From positions 1 through 64,000 of the forward strand of contig CALIJE010000015.1 in assembly GCA_938017825.1 (NCBI GenBank): a stretch of DNA of 64,000 nucleotides. Reading direction: 5' to 3'. This document shows, piece by piece, positions 42,801 through 51,702 of the stretch (positions within the stretch are counted from its first letter, which is position 1; each line of letters opens with the position of its first letter). This stretch comes from an uncultured Flavobacteriaceae bacterium (lineage in GTDB: Bacteria; Bacteroidota; Bacteroidia; Flavobacteriales; Flavobacteriaceae). A program made the translations under genes and the position numbers. Below the pieces are notes generated by a model, which was not told the origin of the DNA, ran no database searches, and worked only from the letters and a program-made list of their open reading frames with translations.

Positions 42801-44433
42801 TCATGAAGATACTGACGGAGATACTGTGAATGATCGCATTGATCTGGATTCTGACAATGATGGTATTACCGATGTATTGGAAGCCGGTGGGCCAGATGCC
42901 GATGGTGATGGCCGTATAGATGGATTTACAGATGCTGATAATGACGGCTTCGCTGATATCATAGACACAGATGATAGTACGACTGCCGCTCCTTTGGATG
43001 GAACTGGCACTCCATTGCCGCGACCGAATTTCGATAACGATACGAGACCTGATTACCTCGATATCGATTCTGACAATGATGGCATTACGGATGCTACCGA
43101 ATCGACCAATCTAGGTGGGGAAGATTCCGATGGTGACGGAGAAATAGATAACTTTACCGATACCAACGGAGATGGTTATAACGATGCTACTGCGGCCAGC
43201 CCGATTACTTTGAACAATCAAGATGGAACAGGAGGTCCTGACTATTTGGACATTGATAATGACGATGACGGTATTGTTGATAATATTGAAGGACAAAGTA
43301 CCGCAAATTATATCCCTCCTATAAATAACGACGCCGACAATGACGGTCTTGACGATGCCTATGATACTGCCACAGGCGAAACTGCAATCAATCCTGTGAA
43401 TACGAGCGGTATTGGCGGACCAGACTATTTGATTCGTGATACCGACAATGATGGCATCGATGATATTATCGAAGGTTGGGATATAGATGCAGATGGCACT
43501 CCCGAGGTAACACCAGCAGGTACAGATGCTGATGGAGATGGTCTTGATGATGCTTTCGATAATGATGATACATTGCTTAATCCGACTAATGGTCAAGTAC
43601 CAACTGATTTTCCCGATGCACAAATACCTGGTGGGGATAGGGACTGGAGAGAAGGGATAGATAGCGATGGTGATGGAGTATTGGACACTCAAGAAGCCAT
43701 CGATGGTACCGACCCCAATGATCCATGCGACTTTGTAATAGCAAGTATTACCGAAACTCAAAGTGGAGATTACTTAATCGCCGATTGTGATGGCGATGGC
43801 GTTACCAATGAACAAGAGGTCATAGATGGTACGAATCCTGAAGACCCTTGCGACTTTCTAGCCGCCAGCGCAACACTAACACCTTCCGGGGATTATCTTA
43901 TCTCTGATTGTGACGGTGATGGCGTAACCAATGGCACCGAAATTAGTGATGGGACAGACCCTTCAGATCCCTGTGATTTTATCGAAGCAAGTATAACCTT
44001 AGACCAAACCGGAAATTGGTTAACCGTTGATTGCGATGGAGATACCATTCCGAACGGCCGCGAAATTACAGATGGTACCGATCCCTATGACCCCTGTAGT
44101 TCACGAGGCGGTACACCACCTGCTGGCTCTATATGCGATATCATCATAGACAATGAATTGGTGGGGCCTCAGGTTGATGAAGGATTCTTTAGAATAGGTA
44201 ATATTGAGGCCTTCCCTAACAATACGGTACGCGTTTATAACAGATGGGGTATTTTGGTCTACGAAACGACCGGATACGATAGCGGAAACAATAACTTCAG
44301 AGGTTTCTCCGAAGGTCGGGCCACTGTTCAGGAAGAAGAAGCGCTACCAGTAGGTGTTTATTTCTATGTCATCGACTATGTGAATAACGGAGAGGCAAAA
44401 TCAAGGGCTGGTTACCTCTACGTTAATAGATAA
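39814..44433 (+). CDS. Giant thrombospondin-type-3-repeat surface protein with T9SS type B sorting domain
   Basis: A 1539-residue exported protein (leader ending TNSFAQSD). Most of it consists of dozens of calcium-binding TSP3-type repeats (DSDNDGIPD, DTDGDGVPN, DLDDDNDGIVD). Two beta-sandwich-like inserts interrupt the array, each bracketed by cysteines: C59 to C221 and C399 to C620. Near the C-terminus come four 41-residue repeats (DGTDPxDPCDF..ASIT..) with Cys at 1305, 1346, 1387 and 1428 and partner Cys in ADCDGDG. The last about 85 residues (NTVRVYNRWGILVYE, GVYFYVIDYVNNGEAKSRAGYLYV) are the gliding-motility-associated type B sorting domain. It is followed by PorP/SprF and OmpA-family genes, the usual partners. 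Likely a calcium-stiffened adhesin; ligand unknown. Confidence 0.93.
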   Translation: MINLAKKLSANSFAKIILFLLLAFFSTNSFAQSDNDNDFVEDFTDFDDDNDGILDVYECMASSSVWDDTTSGTASVIGLVASSNVTATNDSDIRNPIVDTTLPSLPGNAGFHISANGIAASDILNMDASNTATHTFTFSQPLPIAIYAHFTGIDSDITLTNATVVTGINGTGIGTNVFTVDGGAGLDAGGFSALIPAGTTIFSAQKSAGADNFFMAFTGSCLDTDGDGVPNIFDLDSDNDGIPDTVEAQPTGSYSAPGAISPSTGVPAIGSDTDGLDPSVLVDSDGDGIFDYEDTDSDNDGIPDIVEAGFGGNDIDLDGMTDNATGANGYDDTLDTSDDYTDPDGPINDPTTLPNNQVNTTPEVDYREEPLPLDSDNDGVSDDVDLDDDNDGIVDSVECESPNTVGNTDNSIGEFALELAFIEWVGDFADGIDIGDTLTQTLSDGSSITISVSAANADAKSFVPSNISTFAGALLQTEYDDADQNYELYVQDVNRGAELNVTMLISGLLPNGTPFRPSIVFTDGESTDSGETNSAITDGSPWVLIDEVGYSGAGPTITGLGSSYIVFEDTNLGVPLVRSDNVSELTFKTTDIAGASTGRQGLTIGFLTYQDSDGDGVIDCYDRDSDNDGITDAYEAGGVDDNRDGIIDGFTDLDNDGLNDAQDNVNSGNPGEVTSGSPLPLTNTDSNGNPDYLDIDSDNDGIVDNIEGQPTASYQAPLNADDDGDGIDNQYDPDFVGSTPITIENTNGLGAPDFRDLDSDGDGIDDIIEGWDTDGDGTPETVPTNADLDGDGLDDGFDTDTADPDPTNGQTPTSFPDVQVVGGDRDWRELPAGSLDSDGDGIFDVVDLDDDNDGILDTIEGTGDTDGDGLPDYLDLDSDNDGVPDITEAGGVDTDGDGQVDYPTAGDPLSMVDTNNDGLDDGIAANPLEDPDSDNDGLEDRIDLDSDNDGIPDVIEAGGNDADGDGVIDGFTDTDGDGLSDNVDPRGPAAPGTPLPHEDTDGDTVNDRIDLDSDNDGITDVLEAGGPDADGDGRIDGFTDADNDGFADIIDTDDSTTAAPLDGTGTPLPRPNFDNDTRPDYLDIDSDNDGITDATESTNLGGEDSDGDGEIDNFTDTNGDGYNDATAASPITLNNQDGTGGPDYLDIDNDDDGIVDNIEGQSTANYIPPINNDADNDGLDDAYDTATGETAINPVNTSGIGGPDYLIRDTDNDGIDDIIEGWDIDADGTPEVTPAGTDADGDGLDDAFDNDDTLLNPTNGQVPTDFPDAQIPGGDRDWREGIDSDGDGVLDTQEAIDGTDPNDPCDFVIASITETQSGDYLIADCDGDGVTNEQEVIDGTNPEDPCDFLAASATLTPSGDYLISDCDGDGVTNGTEISDGTDPSDPCDFIEASITLDQTGNWLTVDCDGDTIPNGREITDGTDPYDPCSSRGGTPPAGSICDIIIDNELVGPQVDEGFFRIGNIEAFPNNTVRVYNRWGILVYETTGYDSGNNNFRGFSEGRATVQEEEALPVGVYFYVIDYVNNGEAKSRAGYLYVNR
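39920..44110 (+). repeat. TSP3-type (DxDxDG) coding repeat array
   Basis: Degenerate repeats of GATxxxGATxxxGATGG-type codons encode the calcium-binding DxDxDG loops of the surface protein. The array is interrupted at about 39990-40475 and 41010-41670 by unique beta-domain sequence. Repeat identity at DNA level is imperfect, so this is protein-driven repetition rather than recent DNA duplication. Confidence 0.85.
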
Positions 44434-44469
44434 ACATCAACCAATTCTATACTATATAAACAAGATATC

Positions 44470-45408
44470 ATGAAAAAATTATTTATAACAATTGTATTGG
44501 TTTTAGGGTCTTTCGGAGGCATAATGGCTCAGCAAGATGCGCAGTACACCCAATATATGTATAACACCATTGCTGTTAATCCTGCATACGCAGGTTCTAG
44601 AGGGGTTCTTAGCATAAATGGCTTACACCGCTCTCAATGGTTAGGTTTGGATGGTGCTCCAACTACGCAGACAATTAATTTTAATACGCCGGTTTCTGAG
44701 CGTGTCGGTATAGGTCTATCGATAGTTAACGATAAAATTGGAAATGGTACCAACCAAGATACCTATTTCGATGCCGTATTCTCGTATACGATACCAACAT
44801 CCAAGACTGGAAAATTGTCTTTTGGATTAAAAGCAGGGGGGCATTCGCTAAATATCGATTTCAACCGCCTTGCAAATTATCGCGAAGATTTAAATGCCAC
44901 AGGACTGAATAACATAGATCGCAAATTTTCGCCAAATATAGGAGCCGGTATTTATTATCACACCGATAAATTTTATGCAGGTCTTTCCGTTCCCAACTTC
45001 CTCAAAACACAGCATTTTGATGATTCGGCAGGAAATAGTTCCTTTATCGCGGAAGAACGCCTAAACCTTTATTTGATTACTGGCTATGTCTTTGACCTGA
45101 ACCCAAATTTAAAGTTTAAACCAGCCGCATTGTTAAAAGGGGTAAGCGGTGCACCGCTGCAAGTTGATCTCTCTGCCAACTTTATGCTCAACAACAAGTT
45201 TACCCTTGGTGCTGCATACCGATGGGATGCTGCCTTAAGTGGCTTGTTTGGTTTCCAGATAACCGACCAGTTTATGGTCGGCTTAGCTTATGATAGGGAA
45301 ATAACCGAACTGGGTAATTCAACTTTCAACGACGGATCCTTTGAAGTAATGTTACGTTATGAATTTATAACGAAATACAAGAAGGTCATAGCCCCTAGAT
45401 TCTTCTAA
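44470..45408 (+). CDS. PorP/SprF-family type IX secretion membrane protein
   Basis: A 312-residue outer-membrane protein. QQDAQYTQYMYNTIAVNPAYAGSRG directly after the signal peptide is the family signature; the remainder alternates beta strands and ends FEVMLRYEFITKYKKVIAPRFF. PorP/SprF proteins accompany and help secrete or anchor type B sorting-domain cargo. It lies 37 bp after the giant repeat protein and 12 bp before the OmpA gene, so the three form one unit. Confidence 0.95.
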   Translation: MKKLFITIVLVLGSFGGIMAQQDAQYTQYMYNTIAVNPAYAGSRGVLSINGLHRSQWLGLDGAPTTQTINFNTPVSERVGIGLSIVNDKIGNGTNQDTYFDAVFSYTIPTSKTGKLSFGLKAGGHSLNIDFNRLANYREDLNATGLNNIDRKFSPNIGAGIYYHTDKFYAGLSVPNFLKTQHFDDSAGNSSFIAEERLNLYLITGYVFDLNPNLKFKPAALLKGVSGAPLQVDLSANFMLNNKFTLGAAYRWDAALSGLFGFQITDQFMVGLAYDREITELGNSTFNDGSFEVMLRYEFITKYKKVIAPRFF

Positions 45409-45419
45409 AAACCAACATC

Positions 45420-47363
45420 ATGATGAACAAAAAACCGAGTTACTTCCTAATTAGTGCCCTTTTCATGTGTACCATGGTCTTGGCCCAAGACGATAAGACA
45501 AAAAAGGCAGAAAATCAATTCGACGATTATGCCTATGCCAATGCCATTGAAAATTATGAGCGATTGGTCAAAGAAGGCTATTCAGATGAAGAAATCTACA
45601 AAAACCTAGGTGATGCGAACTACTTAAATGCACGATATAAAGATGCCTCTGGATGGTACAGTAGGCTTTTTACCCTAGACGGGGCTTCGATAGATGCAGA
45701 TTATATGTACCGCTATGCACACACCTTAAAATCGACCAAAGAGTACGAAGCATCAGACAATTGGATGCAAAAATATACTGCGGCGAAATCGAACGAGGTG
45801 CGGGCCAGACTCTATAGGAACAATCCTGATTATATGGATAAGATTGAGCAAATGTCTGGTAGATATGATATTAAAAACCTTCCATTCAATTCTCCACAAT
45901 CCGATTTTGCGCCTTCTTTCAATGGGGAACAGTTGGTCTTTTCATCTGCTCGAGACTCCGGTACCGTCACAAAGCGCATTCATCAATGGAACAACAAAGC
46001 ATTCTTGAATCTATACAGTTCAAATAGCTCTTCGAAGGGTGAATATAATGTGGCCGATAAATTTTCGAACGGCTTAAACAAGAAAACACACGAATCATCT
46101 ACAGCCTTCACCAAAGATGGTTCAATGGTCTATTTTACCCGAAACAATTCTCAAAATGGCAACTTCTCTAGAGACGATGAAGGAGTAAGTAGGCTCAAGA
46201 TCTACCGCGCCTATTTAAAGGATGGTGTATGGACAAATGAAGTTGAATTACCCTTTAATGGAGATGACTATTCTTGTGCACACCCAACGCTTAGTCCAAA
46301 TGGCGATAAATTGTATTTTGCATCAGACATGCCAGGTACAATTGGTCAGTCAGATATTTTTGTTGTCGACCTTAAGAATGATGGATCCATAGGACCGCCG
46401 ATGAATCTCGGGGAGAAGATAAACACGGAGGCAAGAGAAACTTTTCCGTTCGTAACCGATAAGAATGTGTTGTATTTTTCATCTGACGGAAGGCCGGGCC
46501 TGGGAGGACTAGACGTTTATGCGACCAAATTGCAAGACATGAATTCAGTATACGTGGTCAACCTTGGCAAGCCGATCAATACCGAAGATGATGATTTCTC
46601 GTTCATTATAAACTCGGAAACGCGAAAAGGCTTCTTTGCATCCAATCGCGAAGGTGGTCAAGGTGGTGATGACATTTATAGCTTTACCGAAAACGAACAA
46701 ATCGATTTGGATTGTCATACGAGCGTTGCAGGTATTGTAAAAGACGTAGAAAATGGTCAGCCATTGGCAGGAGCTGCAGTTGCAATTTTTAGTGGGGATA
46801 CTATCGTAGCCGAAACGGTAAGCGCCAACGATGGTACCTTTGAACTTGAAGGAGATTGCAAAGAAGGTGAGTATACCATAGTAGCCTCCTTAGACGAATA
46901 TGATCAAGGAAGAAAAATGTTCTCCGTTGTCAATGCAAATGATACTGATGGAATTGAAGTATTGCTCGAAAAGTCAATTAAGAGGGCCGCACCTGGAACC
47001 GACCTTGTTAAGTTCTTAAACCTTCAGCCGGTTTATTTTGATTTGGACAAAGCCGATATAAGGCCTGATGCGTCTAGGACGATGATGGCGGTTATCGAAT
47101 ATATGAGAGTTTTCCCAGATCTTAAAGTTCAAGTAGAATCACATACAGATGTTAGAGCCGGAACCAGCTATAACGAACGCCTGTCCAATGAAAGAGCTGA
47201 GAATACCGTTGCCTATTTGTTGGCCAATGGGATTGACCCAACCAGAGTTACAGGTATAGGGTTTGGCGAAACTAGACTCGTCAATGATTGCACTACTCGG
47301 AATGGTTGTAAAGATGAGAAACATCAAGAAAACCGTAGGTCAGAATTCATTGTTGTAGAATAA
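45420..47363 (+). CDS. OmpA-family protein with PD40 propeller and regulatory-like domain
   Basis: A 647-residue exported protein: TPR-like helices (about 25-130), a PD40/WD40-like propeller (about 150-420: SFNGEQLVFSSARDSG, SPNGDKLYFASDMPG), a carboxypeptidase-regulatory-like beta domain (about 430-515: VAGIVKDVENGQPLAGAAVAIF) and a C-terminal OmpA peptidoglycan-binding domain (VYFDLDKADIRPDA, VESHTDVRAG, SNERAENTVAYLL). This is the PorE-like architecture that links T9SS components to peptidoglycan. It ends the three-gene unit and is followed by a terminator. It is probably the dedicated partner of the giant repeat protein (inference from order). Confidence 0.94.
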   Translation: MMNKKPSYFLISALFMCTMVLAQDDKTKKAENQFDDYAYANAIENYERLVKEGYSDEEIYKNLGDANYLNARYKDASGWYSRLFTLDGASIDADYMYRYAHTLKSTKEYEASDNWMQKYTAAKSNEVRARLYRNNPDYMDKIEQMSGRYDIKNLPFNSPQSDFAPSFNGEQLVFSSARDSGTVTKRIHQWNNKAFLNLYSSNSSSKGEYNVADKFSNGLNKKTHESSTAFTKDGSMVYFTRNNSQNGNFSRDDEGVSRLKIYRAYLKDGVWTNEVELPFNGDDYSCAHPTLSPNGDKLYFASDMPGTIGQSDIFVVDLKNDGSIGPPMNLGEKINTEARETFPFVTDKNVLYFSSDGRPGLGGLDVYATKLQDMNSVYVVNLGKPINTEDDDFSFIINSETRKGFFASNREGGQGGDDIYSFTENEQIDLDCHTSVAGIVKDVENGQPLAGAAVAIFSGDTIVAETVSANDGTFELEGDCKEGEYTIVASLDEYDQGRKMFSVVNANDTDGIEVLLEKSIKRAAPGTDLVKFLNLQPVYFDLDKADIRPDASRTMMAVIEYMRVFPDLKVQVESHTDVRAGTSYNERLSNERAENTVAYLLANGIDPTRVTGIGFGETRLVNDCTTRNGCKDEKHQENRRSEFIVVE

Positions 47364-47387
47364 AGTTAAATTCAAATATTCAAAAGA

Positions 47388-47416
47388 CCATCGACCTACT
47401 AGTCGATGGTTTTTTT
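47388..47416 (+). terminator. Intrinsic terminator after the T9SS unit
   Basis: ACCATCGAC pairs with GTCGATGGT across a six- to seven-base loop and runs into a T tract. Confidence 0.85.
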
Positions 47417-47432
47417 GTGCTTCCATATCCAA

Positions 47433-47458
47433 TTGCATTAAAAGATGTGGTAATTTTG
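47433..47458 (+). promoter_or_regulatory. Candidate promoter of the heme A synthase gene
   Basis: TTG (47433-47435) and TAATTTTG (47451-47458) with a 15-base spacer; the -7 box is a full match, the spacing is shorter than usual. Confidence 0.45.
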
Positions 47459-47482
47459 CAATTGCCATTCTAAGCGAATTTC

Positions 47483-48517
47483 ATGCACAGATCTTTTCGA
47501 AAAATCGCCAAAATATCATTGGTTCTAGTATATCTTGTTATCATGGCAGGTGCAATTGTTCGCATGACTGGCAGTGGAATGGGTTGCCCAGATTGGCCCA
47601 AATGTTTTGGGTATTATATTCCGCCGACCCAGGCATCCGAATTAGAATGGACTCCAAAAAAAGCATATAAAAAAGGACAGGTAATAATCCTCGATGAAAC
47701 CTTGCAAGTGGCAACATCCGATTTTACTGCAACCACCGCTTTTGCAGCAGGGAACTGGGAGCCATATACCAAACATGAATATGCAATATTCAATCCTTGG
47801 CATACGTGGATCGAATTCATCAATAGGTTATTTGGCGCTGTAGCAGGTATCGCAACCTTGGTAATGGCCATAGTCTCATTTCGCAGTTGGAAAACAAATA
47901 AATCGATTACCATCCTTTCGGTACTTACGGTTTTTGCAATGGGGTTTCAGGCCTGGTTGGGCGCTACCGTAGTATATTCGGTTTTAGAACCTACAAAGAT
48001 TACGATACACATGGTCATGGCCTTGGTCATTGTAGCTATGTTATTGTATCTCATCTATAGTACAAAAAGTAGGGAGCCCAATTCCCCTCAGGAAAGAAAA
48101 CTATTGGGTCTTCTAATCTTTGCCATCTTCATCACGCTCATACAAATAATACTAGGAACTCAGGTACGTCAGTTCGTTGATGAACAAATAGATGCAGTTG
48201 GCGAAACCGCCAAAAATATGTGGCTAGAAAACCCAACATTGCAATTTTATTTGCATCGTTCGTTTTCGATTTTCGTGGTGCTTTTCAATTTGTTCATTGC
48301 GTATAAAATACGCCAACTTGATCTTAAGCTTAAGAAAGTGAACTGGGTTCTTGGCATTTTGATTCTGGAAGCCCTTAGTGGGATCGTCATGTACTATTTC
48401 GATTTTCCGTTTGCCAGTCAGCCCGCACACCTAATTTTGGCTACCTTTTTATTCGGGATACAGTTTTATTTGGTTTTGGAAGCGATGAACCCTTTAAGAA
48501 GCCATAAAACTTCGTAA
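47483..48517 (+). CDS. ctaA: Heme A synthase (COX15/CtaA family)
   Basis: A 344-residue protein with about eight membrane helices. GAIVRMTGSGMGCPDWPKCFG is the family signature in the first loop, and WIEFINRLFGA carries the next conserved block with a heme-binding-type arrangement; FYLHRSFSIFVVL gives a further conserved His. It converts heme O to heme A for cytochrome c oxidase. The stop codon TAA is part of a -7 box (TAACTTTG) for the following gene. No cytochrome oxidase genes are adjacent here. Confidence 0.95.
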   Translation: MHRSFRKIAKISLVLVYLVIMAGAIVRMTGSGMGCPDWPKCFGYYIPPTQASELEWTPKKAYKKGQVIILDETLQVATSDFTATTAFAAGNWEPYTKHEYAIFNPWHTWIEFINRLFGAVAGIATLVMAIVSFRSWKTNKSITILSVLTVFAMGFQAWLGATVVYSVLEPTKITIHMVMALVIVAMLLYLIYSTKSREPNSPQERKLLGLLIFAIFITLIQIILGTQVRQFVDEQIDAVGETAKNMWLENPTLQFYLHRSFSIFVVLFNLFIAYKIRQLDLKLKKVNWVLGILILEALSGIVMYYFDFPFASQPAHLILATFLFGIQFYLVLEAMNPLRSHKTS

Positions 48518-48522
48518 CTTTG
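48515..48522 (+). promoter_or_regulatory. -7 element TAACTTTG overlapping the ctaA stop codon
   Basis: TAACTTTG matches TAnnTTTG and lies 20 bases before the next ATG. No TTG at the normal distance is seen, so the -33 part is missing. Confidence 0.4.
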
Positions 48523-48542
48523 CCCCTAGCCAATTTGCTAAG

Positions 48543-49037
48543 ATGATCTATAAAATCAGGATAATATTAGATGCTGAGGACGATATTTTTAGAGATATCG
48601 AAATTGATGATAACAGTTCATTAGAAGACCTCCACAATGCCGTAACCCAAGCTTTTGGTTTCCTCGGCAATGAAATGGCGTCGTTCTATACCTGTGATAA
48701 CGATTGGAATCAAGATGAGGAAATTGCCCTATTCGACGTTAGCGAAGGAGCAGGAACCGCAAGACTCATGAACGAGACCTTTCTCGAGGACGTACTTTCC
48801 GAGCAACATCCCAAATTAATTTATGTCTATGACTTTATGAGCATGTGGACCTTCTTTGTGGAATTGGCCGATATTGTGGAAAAAGAGGATGGCAGGGCCT
48901 ACCCTAATCTGCTTTTTAGTTTTGGGGAGATTCCCGAATCACCTCCAGAAAAGAACTTTGAGTCTGATCCAAATTTCGATTTCGACGATACTCTGGAAAA
49001 CTATGACGATATGGATTTTGATGAAAATTGGAATTGA
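48543..49037 (+). CDS. pRiA4b ORF-3-like (IS1096 passenger TnpR-type) domain protein
   Basis: A 164-residue acidic protein matching the plasmid pRiA4b ORF-3 family: MIYKIRIILDAEDDIFRDIEI, LEDLHNAVTQAFGFLGNEMASFY, and LIYVYDFMSMWTFFVELADI. The C-terminus is a run of Asp/Glu/Asn. The family name mentions IS1096 and a plasmid, but the protein is widespread as a chromosomal gene in Bacteroidota and nothing here suggests transposition. Function unknown. Confidence 0.85.
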   Translation: MIYKIRIILDAEDDIFRDIEIDDNSSLEDLHNAVTQAFGFLGNEMASFYTCDNDWNQDEEIALFDVSEGAGTARLMNETFLEDVLSEQHPKLIYVYDFMSMWTFFVELADIVEKEDGRAYPNLLFSFGEIPESPPEKNFESDPNFDFDDTLENYDDMDFDENWN

Positions 49038-49105
49038 TATCCGAGCGTAGTTAGTACAGCACACCAAACCACAACCTATCTATTCATAAATCTTTATTCT
49101 ACAAC

Positions 49106-50164
49106 ATGATCAACCTCTACCCTACCCAAATCGAGACCATCTCATTACACCGCGTGGGCAATAAGAATAAGAGCGAAGGTATTTTTCTTTCTGAAGAACC
49201 CTTTAATCTCAACGATGAGACAAACGGTCTTCTCAAAGAGTACTTCTTTAAACCGTTTCGTGAAAAAGAGGAAAACTACTTCAAGCTTTCGAACGAAGTT
49301 GACGTTACCTTTAACGAACTTCATAAAATCGTTACCGAAATTTTTGAAGATGCATCAAGTCTTCATGATAATTCAAAAAAAATAGCCACTCATTTGTTCG
49401 AACAATCGAACCATCCACATATTAAAAGTGGTGAAGTCTATGTTGCGCTCTTAACCAATGTCCTCTTGGATAATAAAAAAGTGGACGCAGTCGGCATTTT
49501 CAAGAGTGAATTAAAACATGATTTTCTGCAATTGGAGGAAAAAGGAAAGAACCTTGATATTGTTGTGCAACAGGGCATTAACGTAAATAAGCTAGATAAA
49601 GGTTGTTTGATCTTCAATGTGGAAAAAGAAGCAGGTTACAAGGTACTTTCGGTTGATAGCAATCGCTATGATGCCAAGTATTGGCTTGAAGACTTCTTGG
49701 GTGTCGATGCCCTTACCGATGAGAATTTCTATACCAAAAACTACCTTAAATTTTGTCAAAATTTTGCCAAAGACGTTGTACTACCGGCAGAGGACAAACA
49801 GCAAGAGGTACTTTTCATTAATCGGGCGGTCAACCATTTCGCCAAAAACGATGCTTTTGAAGAGAGTAACTTCCTGAACGAGGTTATGGAAAACCCTGAA
49901 CTAATTCCCGAGTTCAAACACTATAAGGTAGAAAAGGGGCCCAAATATAGCATTGAGGATGTTTCAAATTTTGATATCGCGAACAAAGCGGTGTCCGACG
50001 CGCGCAAAAAGATCAAGAATGTCATCAATCTTGACACGAACATTCAAATAAAAATGGATTTTATTAATCCTGAATCAGCTGAAAAATTTGTTGAAAAGGG
50101 ATGGGACGAAGAACGCCAAATGTACTATTACCTCGTTTATTTCAATAAAGAGCAAAAGAGCTAG
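49106..50164 (+). CDS. Nucleoid-associated protein (NdpA-like)
   Basis: A 352-residue cytoplasmic protein resembling the 37-kDa nucleoid-associated protein family: an N-terminal ISLHRVGNKNKSEGIFLS segment, SGEVYVALLTNVLLDNKKVDAVGIFKSE in the middle, and a C-terminal NPESAEKFVEKGWDEERQMYYYLVYF. Family members bind DNA or nucleoid, with little known biochemically. Single gene on this strand with no clear partner. Confidence 0.82.
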   Translation: MINLYPTQIETISLHRVGNKNKSEGIFLSEEPFNLNDETNGLLKEYFFKPFREKEENYFKLSNEVDVTFNELHKIVTEIFEDASSLHDNSKKIATHLFEQSNHPHIKSGEVYVALLTNVLLDNKKVDAVGIFKSELKHDFLQLEEKGKNLDIVVQQGINVNKLDKGCLIFNVEKEAGYKVLSVDSNRYDAKYWLEDFLGVDALTDENFYTKNYLKFCQNFAKDVVLPAEDKQQEVLFINRAVNHFAKNDAFEESNFLNEVMENPELIPEFKHYKVEKGPKYSIEDVSNFDIANKAVSDARKKIKNVINLDTNIQIKMDFINPESAEKFVEKGWDEERQMYYYLVYFNKEQKS

Positions 50165-50225
50165 TGATACCACTTTATAGTCTGTAAAATCTAACACAAT
50201 TGGGTAGGATTTTGGGATTTTCTTA

Positions 50226-50257
50226 TTGGTTTTTGGCTATTGATTTGCGTATTTTTG
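50226..50257 (+). promoter_or_regulatory. Candidate promoter of the lipoamide dehydrogenase gene
   Basis: TTG (50226-50228), a 21-base spacer and TATTTTTG (50250-50257) match the flavobacterial consensus, giving a leader of about 45 bases before ATG 50310. Confidence 0.6.
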
Positions 50258-50309
50258 CAGCTGCTTAGCGCAAATTGAATTTCACATTTATAATCATAAA
50301 ACTACATAT

Positions 50310-51701
50310 ATGGCCAATTTCGATGTTATTGTATTAGGTAGTGGTCCGGGGGGCTATGTAACGGCTATTAGAGCCTCACAATTGGGTCTAAAGACCGCAA
50401 TAATCGAAAAAGAAAGTCTTGGTGGCGTTTGCCTAAATTGGGGTTGTATACCTACCAAAGCCTTATTAAAATCTGCACAGGTTTTTGAATACCTGCAGCA
50501 CGCCGGTGATTATGGCTTAAAGGCTGAAGGTGTTGATAAGGATTTTGGAGCTGTGGTCAAGAGAAGTCGAAGCGTTGCAGACGGCATGAGTAAAGGAGTG
50601 CAGTTTTTAATGAAAAAAAACAAGATCGAAGTAATCAACGGTTTTGGGACTCTTAAGACGGGCAAAAAGGTATCGGTAAAATCGGATGATGGCGAAACAA
50701 AGGAATATAGTGCACAGCATATCATCATTGCAACCGGGGCTCGAAGTCGTGAGCTGCCAAGTCTTCCGCAGGATGGCAAGAAAATAATAGGATATCGCGA
50801 TGCCATGACCTTAAAAAGTCAACCAAAGAAATTAGTAGTGGTTGGCAGCGGGGCCATTGGCATTGAATTCGCATATTTTTATAATGCCATGGGAACAGAG
50901 GTTACCGTGGTAGAATACCTGCCGAATATCGTGCCGGTTGAGGACATCGACGTATCAAAACAGTTAGAACGCAGTTTCAAGAAAGCAGGGGTCAAAATAA
51001 TGACCTCCTCAGAGGTTACCAAAGTTGATACTTCTGACTCAGGGGTAAAGGTTTTTGTAAAAACCTCAAAAGGCGAGGAAACCATAGATGCCGATATTGT
51101 TCTTTCCGCCGTCGGTATTAAATCAAATATTGAAAATATTGGTCTTGAAGATGTTGGCATCGCCACTGATCGCGACAAAATTATGGTCAATGACTATTAT
51201 GAAACCAATATTCCAGGATACTATGCCATAGGTGATGTTACGCCGGGACAGGCCTTGGCCCACGTTGCCTCTGCAGAAGGAATACTTTGTGTTGAGAAAA
51301 TAGCAGGAATGCACGTTGAACCAATTGATTATGGAAATGTTCCTGGCTGTACGTATTGTATGCCAGAAATTGCTTCTGTTGGTCTCACCGAGCAGCAAGC
51401 TAAAGAAAAGGGGTATGAGCTTAAGGTAGGTAAGTTTCCGTTTTCGGCCAGTGGCAAAGCAAAAGCTTCAGGTGCTTCCGACGGATTTGTTAAAGTAATT
51501 TTCGATGCAAAATACGGAGAATGGTTAGGCTGTCATATGATCGGCGTTGGAGTTACAGATATGATCGCAGAGGCAGTTGTAGCCCGAAAGTTGGAAACCA
51601 CAGGACACGAAGTGTTGAAAGCGATTCACCCGCATCCGACCATGAGCGAAGCCGTAATGGAAGCAGTGGCTGATGCATATGACGAGGTAATTCATTTGTA
51701 A
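50310..51701 (+). CDS. lpdA: Dihydrolipoyl dehydrogenase
   Basis: The E3 component of 2-oxo-acid dehydrogenase complexes, 463 residues. VIVLGSGPGGYVTAIRASQLG is the FAD Rossmann motif, GGVCLNWGCIPTKALL holds the redox disulfide, VVVGSGAIGIEFAYFY the NAD site, and the C-terminal HPHPTMSEAVMEA the catalytic His-Glu pair. It reoxidises dihydrolipoamide with NAD+. No E1/E2 genes are adjacent, as is common for a shared E3. The next gene begins one base after its stop, so the PepSY protein is probably co-transcribed, though unrelated in function. Confidence 0.97.
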   Translation: MANFDVIVLGSGPGGYVTAIRASQLGLKTAIIEKESLGGVCLNWGCIPTKALLKSAQVFEYLQHAGDYGLKAEGVDKDFGAVVKRSRSVADGMSKGVQFLMKKNKIEVINGFGTLKTGKKVSVKSDDGETKEYSAQHIIIATGARSRELPSLPQDGKKIIGYRDAMTLKSQPKKLVVVGSGAIGIEFAYFYNAMGTEVTVVEYLPNIVPVEDIDVSKQLERSFKKAGVKIMTSSEVTKVDTSDSGVKVFVKTSKGEETIDADIVLSAVGIKSNIENIGLEDVGIATDRDKIMVNDYYETNIPGYYAIGDVTPGQALAHVASAEGILCVEKIAGMHVEPIDYGNVPGCTYCMPEIASVGLTEQQAKEKGYELKVGKFPFSASGKAKASGASDGFVKVIFDAKYGEWLGCHMIGVGVTDMIAEAVVARKLETTGHEVLKAIHPHPTMSEAVMEAVADAYDEVIHL

Positions 51702-51702
51702 A

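Noticed and set aside
43111-43761. 216-codon minus-strand frame within the TSP3 gene
   Set aside because: Very Ile/Thr/Ser-rich antisense of Asp/Gly-rich repeats; no start context or domain.
39920-44110. Regular repeats suggestive of CRISPR or satellite DNA
   Set aside because: The period follows codons for DxDxDG loops in one continuous reading frame, and there are no unique equal-length spacers or Cas genes.
48543-49037. Transposon (IS1096) remnant because of the family name
   Set aside because: No inverted repeats, transposase or target duplication; the family is a common chromosomal gene in Bacteroidota.
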